Assembly (NCBI GenBank): GCA_030618905.1
Contig: JAUXCL010000052.1
Coordinates: 1-13,322, forward strand
DNA: 13,322 nucleotides
Source: Bacteroidales bacterium
GTDB taxonomy: Bacteria > Bacteroidota > Bacteroidia > Bacteroidales > B18-G4
Direction: 5' to 3'
The notes beneath the pieces are model-generated. The model was not told the DNA's origin, did no database searches, and worked only from the letters and a program-made list of their open reading frames with translations. Position 1 is the stretch's first letter. Each line of letters starts with the position of its first letter. The translations under genes and the position numbers were made by a program. This document shows, piece after piece, positions 1-6,035 of the stretch.

Positions 1-15
1 GAGTGATCTGACATT

Positions 16-882
16 TTATGATGATTTTATTTTATTTAAACACACTTTCAAGCTATCTCTCCAATAGGGGATTTCTATATCCAGAAAGCTCTTGATCTTG
101 CTTTTGTTGAGCACACTGTAAAAAGGACGATGGGCAGGTAATGGGTAATCCCTGGTATCAACCGGTTCAATTTTGCATTCAATGCCTGATATTTCAAGAA
201 TGGCTTTGGCAAAATCATACCAGCTGGCGATACCTTCATTAGAATAATGGAAAATCCCGACACCATTAATTTGCTTATGGTGTGGAATGAATTGCAGGAT
301 GGCGTTGGCCAGATCAGCTGCATACGTGGGCGTCCCAACCTGGTCACTGACCACTTTCAACTGATCTTTCTCCTGTGCATGCTTTAAAATCGTTTTAACA
401 AAATTATTACCGTATGATGAATACAACCAGGATGTACGAATAATAGCTCCCTTATCCAGGATGTTTTGAACCTGGGTCTCCCCTTCATGCTTTGACCTGG
501 CATAGGCCGATAAGGGATTGGGTTGATCAGATTCCAGATAGGGCATGTTCTTCATTCCATCAAAAACATAATCAGATGAGACATGAATACAAAAGATGTT
601 TTTTTTCCTGGCCAGTTGTGCGATATATTTTACCGCAATGCTGTTGATCAGAAAAGCGGTTTCTGTGTCTTTCTCAGCCCCGTCAACAACGTTATATGCG
701 GCACAATTCACAATAATGCCTATTTTTTGCCGATTGAGGAAGTCTTCGGTCTGAACGATGCTTGTAATGTCCAGTTCATCCACATCCGTAAAGAAGAAAG
801 TATAATCAGGATAATCCTTTGCCAGGTTCCTGATCTCATTTCCTAATTGCCCGTTAGCTCCGGTTACAAGAATTTGGTACAT
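16..882 (-). CDS. rmlD: dTDP-4-dehydrorhamnose reductase (RmlD)
   Basis: This 288-residue cytoplasmic short-chain dehydrogenase/reductase makes dTDP-L-rhamnose by NAD(P)H-dependent reduction of dTDP-4-dehydro-L-rhamnose, the last step of the Rml pathway. Visible motifs are the Rossmann glycine loop TGANGQLG (residues 7-14), NCAAYNVVDGAE (59-70, where the family has an AYT.VD.AE-like stretch), SSDYVFDG (102-109), the catalytic pair Y127 and K131 in YARSK, and RTSWLYS (149-155). The length is normal for RmlD. The ATG at 882 puts the glycine loop right at the N terminus, and no better start exists. It is the last gene visible of a minus-strand operon, 8 nt after the UDP-glucuronate decarboxylase stop codon, so it is probably translationally coupled. 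RmlA, RmlB and RmlC are not in the window and may lie beyond the left edge. Family assignment is strong; the exact sugar made is inferred from the family. Confidence 0.92.
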   Translation of the reverse strand: MYQILVTGANGQLGNEIRNLAKDYPDYTFFFTDVDELDITSIVQTEDFLNRQKIGIIVNCAAYNVVDGAEKDTETAFLINSIAVKYIAQLARKKNIFCIHVSSDYVFDGMKNMPYLESDQPNPLSAYARSKHEGETQVQNILDKGAIIRTSWLYSSYGNNFVKTILKHAQEKDQLKVVSDQVGTPTYAADLANAILQFIPHHKQINGVGIFHYSNEGIASWYDFAKAILEISGIECKIEPVDTRDYPLPAHRPFYSVLNKSKIKSFLDIEIPYWRDSLKVCLNKIKSS

Positions 883-890
883 GCAGGGTG

Positions 891-1826
891 TTAAACTATG
901 GTTTTAAAATATTCAATTGTTTTTTTCAGTCCATCCTCCAGATCTATCTTGGGTTGCCAACCCAGCTCACTTTTTGCCAGGCTGATATCCGGCTGCCTTT
1001 TCACAGGATCATCTTCAGGTAATGGTTCGTAAACCAGTTTGGACTTTGATCCGGTCATTTTCAGCACTTTATCTGCAAGTTCAAGGATGGTAAATTCACC
1101 CGGGTTGCCCAGGTTTACAGGGCCTGTGAACTGATCACCGGTATTCATCAGCCTGATGAAACCTTCGATCATATCATCCGCAAAACAAAAACTTCTTGTC
1201 TGCGATCCATCACCATAAATAGTAATATCCCTGCCCTGGAGGGCCTGTACGATGAAATTAGAGATTACCCTTCCATCATGTGGATCCATCCTCGGGCCAT
1301 AGGTGTTGAAAATTCTTGCAATTTTAATCCTTACCTGGTTTTGCCTGTGGTAGTTGACAAACAATGCTTCAGCACATCTTTTCCCCTCATCATAACAGGC
1401 CCTGTTGCCTATCGGATTTACATGCCCCCAGTAATCTTCTGTCTGGGGATGCACCTGCGGATCTCCATACACTTCACTGGTAGATGCCTGAAGGATCTTG
1501 GCTTTAATCCTTTTTGCCAGGCCAAGCATGTTAAGGGCGCCAGCCACCGACGTTTTAATGGTCTTTATTGGGTTGACCTGGTATTGAATTGGTGATGCAG
1601 GACAGGCAAGATTGTAAATTTCATCGACTTCGATATAGAAAGACATGGTAATATCATGGCGGATCACTTCACAGTAAGGATGATTCAACAGATGGATGAT
1701 ATTCTGTTTATTGCCGGTGAAATAATTATCAACGATAATTACTTCGTTTCCTTCATTTAATAGCCTCTCTGCTAAATGTGAGCCCAGGAAACCTGCTCCT
1801 CCGGTGATCAAGATTTTCTTTTTCAT
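891..1826 (-). CDS. uxs: UDP-glucuronate decarboxylase (UDP-xylose synthase)
   Basis: This 311-residue extended short-chain dehydrogenase converts UDP-glucuronate to UDP-xylose, using tightly bound NAD+ through a 4-keto intermediate. The sequence shows the glycine loop GGAGFLGS (9-16), NLACPASP (72-79), the family signature STSEVYGDP (115-123, with the catalytic Thr and Glu), Y145 and K149 in YDEGKR, RIFNTYGPRM (171-180), and QTRSFCFADD (209-218) with the conserved Arg. These are diagnostic of bacterial and eukaryotic UXS and separate it from dTDP-glucose 4,6-dehydratases. The length matches bacterial soluble UXS, with no N-terminal membrane anchor. It sits 57 nt downstream of ugd, which makes its substrate, so the two form a metabolic pair. 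A TAnnTTTG box 17 nt before the ATG suggests it may also have its own promoter. Confidence 0.95.
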   Translation of the reverse strand: MKKKILITGGAGFLGSHLAERLLNEGNEVIIVDNYFTGNKQNIIHLLNHPYCEVIRHDITMSFYIEVDEIYNLACPASPIQYQVNPIKTIKTSVAGALNMLGLAKRIKAKILQASTSEVYGDPQVHPQTEDYWGHVNPIGNRACYDEGKRCAEALFVNYHRQNQVRIKIARIFNTYGPRMDPHDGRVISNFIVQALQGRDITIYGDGSQTRSFCFADDMIEGFIRLMNTGDQFTGPVNLGNPGEFTILELADKVLKMTGSKSKLVYEPLPEDDPVKRQPDISLAKSELGWQPKIDLEDGLKKTIEYFKTIV

Positions 1827-1842
1827 ACGTTGATTTCTGATC

Positions 1843-1850
1843 CAAATATA
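1843..1850 (-). promoter_or_regulatory. candidate -7 box for the UXS gene
   Basis: Reading the minus strand, TATATTTG exactly matches the Bacteroidota -7 consensus TAnnTTTG. It ends 17 nt before the UXS ATG, which would give a leader of roughly 10 nt. No TTTG-like -33 element lies 19-21 nt further upstream, so this is a partial match. It suggests an internal promoter within the ugd-uxs-rmlD operon. Confidence 0.35.
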
Positions 1851-1883
1851 TAAAAACCGGACGGGATATCTGTCAGGTAAATG

Positions 1884-3221
1884 TTATTTTTCAAATGATT
1901 GTGGATTATTCGACCCGATACAGAAATATTCAAAGCCGGCATCCTGAAGCTCTTTTTCTTCATAAATATTCCTGCCATCAAAGATCACAGGGTTTTTTAA
2001 CAAGGCCTTCATTTGTTGGAAGTCAGGAATCCTGAATTCCTTCCATTCAGTGACCAGCAAAAGGCAATCAGCATTATTTAATGCCTCATAAGGATCAGTA
2101 ACATATGTGATCTTATCTCCAAGTATCCGTTTTGCTTCCTTAATGGCTACAGGATCATAAGCCTGTATCCTGGAACCTGCTTTCAGGAAAGAATTGATCA
2201 GTACCAGTGAAGGTGCTTCTCTCATATCGTCTGTTTGAGGCTTAAATGATAATCCCCACATGGCGATAGTTTTATTTTCCAGGTTTCCATCGAAATAATC
2301 AAATGCCTTCTGAAATAAAATCTCTTTCTGGTCTTCATTCACATCTTCAACCGACTGCAGGACCCTCAGTTTATAACCATATTCTTCGGAAGTCTTGATA
2401 AGGGCTTTTACGTCTTTTGGAAAGCAGGATCCGCCGTAGCCAATACCCGGATAAATAAATTTAGGTCCTATCCTTGGGTCAGAACCTATGCCTTTTCTCA
2501 CCATTTGCACATCTGCGCCTATCCGTTCACACAGGTTCGCAATATCATTCATAAAACTGATCCTTGTGGCCAGCATAGCATTGGCTGCATATTTGGTCAT
2601 TTCAGCAGAAGGGGTATCCATGAAAATAACTGGATGACCATTCAGGGTAAATGGCTTGTATAACTTGCGCATGATCTCTTCAGCCCTTTCAGATTCCAAT
2701 CCGATGACAATCCTGTCTGGCTTAAGGAAATCATCTATTGCAGCTCCTTCTTTAAGGAATTCCGGATTAGATGCCACATCAAATGGAATATCAGCACCTC
2801 GTTTGTCCAGTTCTTCCTGAATGGCTTCCCTGATAATTTTCGCAGTGCCAACCGGTACAGTACTTTTCGTTACTATCAGTAGATAATCATCCATATTCCT
2901 GCCAACTTCTCTGGCCACATCCAGCACATATTGCAAATCAGCACTTCCGTCTTCATCAGGAGGCGTTCCAACAGCTCCAAAAACTACTTCACAACCCTGC
3001 AACGAAGATATCAGGTCGGTTGAGAAATGCAAGCGTTCCTTAGCCACATTTCTTTTCACCATAGCTTCCAGCCCCGGCTCATATATTGGTATGATGCCAT
3101 GCTGCAGGTCTTTAATTTTTTTCTTGTCGATATCAACACATGTAACATCAATGCCAACTTCTGCAAAGCATGTCCCGGTAACCAATCCAACGTACCCGGT
3201 ACCAACTACTGTTATTTTCAT
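1884..3221 (-). CDS. ugd: UDP-glucose 6-dehydrogenase
   Basis: This 445-residue cytoplasmic enzyme oxidises UDP-glucose to UDP-glucuronate with two NAD+ in a two-step reaction through a covalent thiohemiacetal. The N-terminal Rossmann domain starts with GTGYVGLVTG (7-16) and D30 that binds the NAD ribose. Other motifs are GTPPDEDGSADL (85-96), TKSTVPVGT (118-126), NPEFLKEGAAIDDFLKPDRI (152-171), K210 and N214 in the central helix, and the catalytic C266 in GYGGSCFPKD (261-270). The C-terminal UDP-binding domain carries GLSFKPQTDDMREAPS (334-349). The length is typical of bacterial Ugd. The ATG at 3221 directly precedes the nucleotide-binding strand. It is first in the minus-strand sugar operon, with a TAnnTTTG promoter box 34 nt upstream. 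Its product is the substrate of the next gene, and UDP-glucuronate can also serve directly as a glycan precursor. Confidence 0.96.
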   Translation of the reverse strand: MKITVVGTGYVGLVTGTCFAEVGIDVTCVDIDKKKIKDLQHGIIPIYEPGLEAMVKRNVAKERLHFSTDLISSLQGCEVVFGAVGTPPDEDGSADLQYVLDVAREVGRNMDDYLLIVTKSTVPVGTAKIIREAIQEELDKRGADIPFDVASNPEFLKEGAAIDDFLKPDRIVIGLESERAEEIMRKLYKPFTLNGHPVIFMDTPSAEMTKYAANAMLATRISFMNDIANLCERIGADVQMVRKGIGSDPRIGPKFIYPGIGYGGSCFPKDVKALIKTSEEYGYKLRVLQSVEDVNEDQKEILFQKAFDYFDGNLENKTIAMWGLSFKPQTDDMREAPSLVLINSFLKAGSRIQAYDPVAIKEAKRILGDKITYVTDPYEALNNADCLLLVTEWKEFRIPDFQQMKALLKNPVIFDGRNIYEEKELQDAGFEYFCIGSNNPQSFEK

Positions 3222-3254
3222 AGTATTGAAATTTTATGCACAGCGATTATTCCG

Positions 3255-3262
3255 CAAAAGTA
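3255..3262 (-). promoter_or_regulatory. candidate -7 box for the ugd operon
   Basis: Reading the minus strand, TACTTTTG exactly matches the Bacteroidota -7 consensus TAnnTTTG. It ends 34 nt upstream of the ugd ATG. No convincing TTTG -33 element is seen at the usual 19-21 nt spacing. It is the best promoter candidate for the sugar operon. Confidence 0.4.
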
Positions 3263-3594
3263 AATAAATTACAATTCTAATGTCAGCTTTCTTTCACAAC
3301 TCATCGATGGCATAATATGGCACACCACTCCCTGATTTGAGTCAACGGATCACATATTTATGCTCATCTGCTTATAATATATAGATAATTCCTGTTGTGA
3401 AGCAATATATACATGGGATAAACTGGAATTTCATACCCGTCAATTAGACATCCCCGATTATTATATAGAAATATATATTCACAGTTGACTTAATGCTGAA
3501 ATTCTTAGCGGGAGCTGAGTCAATCACTCATCGCATGATCGTTGAATAACACAAGTTAATTGACCTTTCCTGGTTAATAATTATATGCTTTGGT

Positions 3595-3631
3595 GGGACC
3601 TGCTGGTAGGAAATGCAGGTCCCTTTTTTTT
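3595..3631 (+). terminator. strong rho-independent terminator without an upstream gene
   Basis: A perfect 9-bp stem is formed by GGGACCTGC (3595-3603) and GCAGGTCCC (3615-3623), with an 11-nt loop. Eight T residues (3624-3631) follow directly. The T tract gives it plus-strand polarity; on the minus strand there is no U tract after the stem. No plus-strand gene lies upstream, since 16-3221 is coded on the minus strand. It therefore ends either a small RNA or read-through from upstream, or acts as a leader attenuator for the gene at 3861. Confidence 0.85.
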
Positions 3632-3860
3632 CCCCCCGATATGTTTTAACAAGCTGCAAAATTAGCATTTGAAACAACAAATGGTATAAATTGAATACTC
3701 AGCGGGATGTGGGCACCTTAATCATGCTTGTTGATGAAAACCTACCTTTTATCAATTGAAAATTCCATCTTGTAAGTTGATCATATAGATTTATATATTA
3801 TGTGTTTAATTTCATTTCCAGTTAAATGAGATCAAAAAGTCTAATTAAAAATTTAAAACG

Positions 3861-5762
3861 ATGAAAAGAATATTCACCCTCACACTGCTACTTGCAATTG
3901 GGTTTTCCCTTAATGCACAAACTGAAAGAGTTAAGATCCCTGCCTCGGTGCAGTCGAATTGCGTTGATAAAAACGTTCCGAGTGGTACTATTGACCAGGG
4001 TATACTGAATAACGGTATAAGCCAGGAGTCAAATACACTGAAGAATGAAGATTGGACAGAAGAAGCGATTGGAGAAACCCAGTACGACCTGCAATCAAAT
4101 TATTCTATGCAACACCGCATATATCTGCATGCTGACCAAACGATCTCTGCTGTTTGGACAAGAGGCATGGAAGCAACATCATTCCCTGACCGTGGTACCG
4201 GGTATAATTATTATGGCGGAACAAGCTGGCATGAGTACCCTGTTGAAAGGATTGAATCTATGCGCTGTGGCTGGCCTTCCATTGCACCTTTTGGATCAAG
4301 TGGAGAAATAGTCATGTCACATACTGGCAATACCAATGGACTGGCGATCAATATAGCTGATAGTAAAGGGACGGGAATCTGGACAGAATCCTTTTTAATT
4401 GGTCCGGCAGGTCATGAGAAAATCGAATTCCCAAGGCTTGTTACCAATGGACCAGACAGGACATATTTACATACAATTTATATCACGGCTCCTGTAAACC
4501 TGAATGGTTCGCCTTACCTGGGAATTGATGGCGCATTGCTTTATGCAAGGTCACTTGATGGCGGGGCTACCTGGGATATCAAAGACCAGCAACTGGATGG
4601 TCTGACTTCAGGTGAATTTACTTTTATCAATGGCGATGTATACAGCTTCGCTGAACCCAGAGGCGAAACACTTGCCTTTGTAGTGGGCAGCAAATGGAGT
4701 GATCTTTTTATCATGAAGTCAGAAAATAATGGGGATGACTGGGAGCAGATCATGGTATGGGAACATCCCTATCCTTTATTTGATTTTGATGTTACTGTTA
4801 CCGATACCTTCTTTACAGCCGATTCTTACAATGCAATTGCCATCGACAATGGTGGAATGGTCCACATTGCATTCGGGCTCACCCGCGTACTTCATGATGA
4901 AGTTGGGGATACCTATACAGGATTTCCACTCTACGATGGTGTTGGCTACTGGAACGAAAGCATGGAGCCCTTTGAAAGCTACGATCCCTTGAATACATTA
5001 AACCCTGATAATTTGGAGGAAGATGTAAACCTGATTGGCTGGACGCAGGACATCAACGGCAATGGAACGATCGACATCATCGGCGATGATGCAACAGCAT
5101 TTGGTAATTACCGTTCAGGATTTTCTTCCATGCCACAGCTTCTTATCGATGAAGCGGATAATATTTTTCTCCTGTATTCTTCGGTGACAGAGACATTCGC
5201 CACAGCAACACAAAACTACAGGCACCTTTGGATGCGTGTTTCAGAAGACAATGGAGCTACATGGAATGCTGGTTTTACTGACCTGACAGGAGATGTTGGG
5301 CATATCTTTTCAGAATGTGTATTGCCTTCTATGTCGGCTTCCAGCGATGATTATTTGCATATCATTTACCAGCAGGATACAGAACCCGGGCTGGCAGTAA
5401 ATGGTGATGAAGATCCTTATGGTGATAACCTGATGCCATATATCAAGATTCACAAACCAGAAGTTGTGGGCATCGATAATCGGGAGTACAATAGTGGAAA
5501 TACTTCATCATTTGCCACACAAAATTATCCGAACCCGGCAAGGGAAATGACCAGCATCAATGTTCATCTGAACAATCCGGCATATCTCACCCTTGAAATT
5601 TATGATATGACGGGCAAAAAAGTAATGTATACTGATCACGGACAGACCAGCCTGGGTGTACATAAGATTGATTTAAATGTCGCCAGCTTGTCACCTGGTG
5701 TCTATTTCTACAAAGTAAATGCCGGTGCACAAAGCGAGACATTTAAAATGCTCATTAAATAA
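3861..5762 (+). CDS. secreted Asp-box (sialidase-like) propeller protein with T9SS sorting domain
   Basis: This is a 633-residue exported protein of unknown substrate. Residues 1-19 are a signal peptide ending ...SLNA, followed by Q20, the usual signal peptidase I junction in this phylum. Asp-box (BNR) turns are SLDGGATW (231-238), SENNGDDW (287-294) and SEDNGATW (461-468), which point to a sialidase-like beta-propeller fold. A calcium-loop-like stretch DINGNGTID (397-405) followed by GDD lies in the propeller region. The C terminus is a T9SS type A sorting domain (about 555-633): NYPNPAREM, LEIYDMTGKKV, LSPGVYFYKV and a basic end. It should therefore cross the outer membrane by type IX secretion and be released or anchored on the surface. 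The Asp-box fold alone does not prove sialidase activity, and I see no diagnostic catalytic set. The next gene is a second Asp-box T9SS protein on the same strand. The ATG at 3861 is chosen because the signal peptide starts there. Confidence 0.85.
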   Translation: MKRIFTLTLLLAIGFSLNAQTERVKIPASVQSNCVDKNVPSGTIDQGILNNGISQESNTLKNEDWTEEAIGETQYDLQSNYSMQHRIYLHADQTISAVWTRGMEATSFPDRGTGYNYYGGTSWHEYPVERIESMRCGWPSIAPFGSSGEIVMSHTGNTNGLAINIADSKGTGIWTESFLIGPAGHEKIEFPRLVTNGPDRTYLHTIYITAPVNLNGSPYLGIDGALLYARSLDGGATWDIKDQQLDGLTSGEFTFINGDVYSFAEPRGETLAFVVGSKWSDLFIMKSENNGDDWEQIMVWEHPYPLFDFDVTVTDTFFTADSYNAIAIDNGGMVHIAFGLTRVLHDEVGDTYTGFPLYDGVGYWNESMEPFESYDPLNTLNPDNLEEDVNLIGWTQDINGNGTIDIIGDDATAFGNYRSGFSSMPQLLIDEADNIFLLYSSVTETFATATQNYRHLWMRVSEDNGATWNAGFTDLTGDVGHIFSECVLPSMSASSDDYLHIIYQQDTEPGLAVNGDEDPYGDNLMPYIKIHKPEVVGIDNREYNSGNTSSFATQNYPNPAREMTSINVHLNNPAYLTLEIYDMTGKKVMYTDHGQTSLGVHKIDLNVASLSPGVYFYKVNAGAQSETFKMLIK

Positions 5763-5806
5763 CGTTCTTTGCAAGTCCTTTATAGAAGGCGAAATAATCC
5801 TTTTGA

Positions 5807-5874
5807 GCTATGGCGGTTTGCGACACAGACCCCATAGCCCGAAAGCTAAGCTTAATAGTAAGGGGCTCTCTGTG
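5807..5874 (+). ncRNA. structured segment with alternative hairpins, possible attenuator or 3' UTR element
   Basis: Two stems here cannot form together. GCTATGG (5807-5813) pairs with CCATAGC (5832-5838). CACAGACCCC (5824-5833) pairs with GGGG plus TCTGTG (5862-5874), leaving a 3-nt bulge. The second stem also uses bases needed by the terminator hairpin that follows (5862-5887). This nesting resembles an antiterminator and anti-antiterminator layout. It could equally be the 3' UTR of the gene ending at 5762 or a small RNA. I do not recognise a known riboswitch class. Confidence 0.3.
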
Positions 5875-5894
5875 GGTGGAGGGCCCTGTTTTTT
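5862..5894 (+). terminator. rho-independent terminator between the two propeller genes
   Basis: GGGGCTCT (5862-5869) pairs with AGGGCCCT (5880-5887) to give an 8-bp stem with two G-U pairs and a 10-nt loop. It is followed by G and a run of six T residues (5889-5894). It lies 100 nt after the stop codon of the upstream propeller gene and ends before the candidate promoter at 5951. The two genes are therefore probably separate transcription units unless the terminator is conditionally read through. Confidence 0.6.
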
Positions 5895-5949
5895 GATATC
5901 TGATATCTGATTTATGATATCTGATATCTGATTTATGATATTTGATTTG
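5894..5949 (+). repeat. heptamer tandem repeat (TGATATC-type, 8 units)
   Basis: Eight consecutive 7-bp units can be read: TGATATC, TGATATC, TGATTTA, then the same three again, then TGATATT and TGATTTG. The first six units are two exact copies of a 21-bp higher-order repeat. The array begins at the last T of the terminator tract and ends 1 bp before the candidate -7 box of the next gene. It therefore occupies the position where a -33 element would be. Confidence 0.9.
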
Positions 5950-5950
5950 T

Positions 5951-5958
5951 TATATTTG
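5951..5958 (+). promoter_or_regulatory. candidate -7 box for the second propeller gene
   Basis: TATATTTG exactly matches the Bacteroidota -7 consensus TAnnTTTG. The spacer and -33 position fall inside the heptamer repeat array, where no TTTG occurs at 19-21 nt. The box overlaps the GTG at 5958, so if it is used, transcription starts after that codon and translation must begin at 6012 or 6036. Confidence 0.4.
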
Positions 5959-6035
5959 TGAAACTATTAACATTAAATGGGATTTACCCCTTAACCTTAA
6001 AACCAGGCCAAATGAAAACCAGCGTACTCTTGTTT

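Larger units (their letters stand above)
3222..3860. other. long intergenic region with a possible unannotated small RNA
   Basis: This stretch of about 640 bp separates the divergent ugd operon and the first secreted propeller gene. It holds the ugd promoter box at 3255-3262 and a strong plus-strand intrinsic terminator at 3595-3631. It also has AT-rich runs of TATATA around 3378-3480, and the A-rich, Shine-Dalgarno-free leader just before 3861. I see no coding region with recognisable protein content. The terminator has no gene in front of it on its strand, so a small RNA ending there is plausible, but I could not find an exact TAnnTTTG promoter for it. For the gene at 3861 the nearest promoter-like octamer is TAGATTTA at 3786-3793, one mismatch from consensus and without a -33 partner. 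Confidence 0.4.

Noticed and set aside
3027..3263. Plus-strand open frame of 78 codons running out of ugd toward the orphan terminator
   Set aside because: It is antisense to the well-supported 5' end of ugd, has no recognisable protein features, and ends 330 bp before the terminator.
3861..5762. Assigning sialidase (GH33) activity to the Asp-box proteins
   Set aside because: Asp boxes are structural turns found in many propellers; I could not identify the arginine triad and other catalytic residues needed for the claim.
5719..5910. Plus-strand open frame of 63 codons spanning the end of the first propeller gene and the hairpin region
   Set aside because: Its first part is out of frame within the T9SS tail coding region and the rest lies in the structured, repeat-rich intergenic sequence; composition does not look like protein.
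5894..5949. CRISPR-like array
   Set aside because: Units are 7 bp without spacers; this is a simple tandem repeat.
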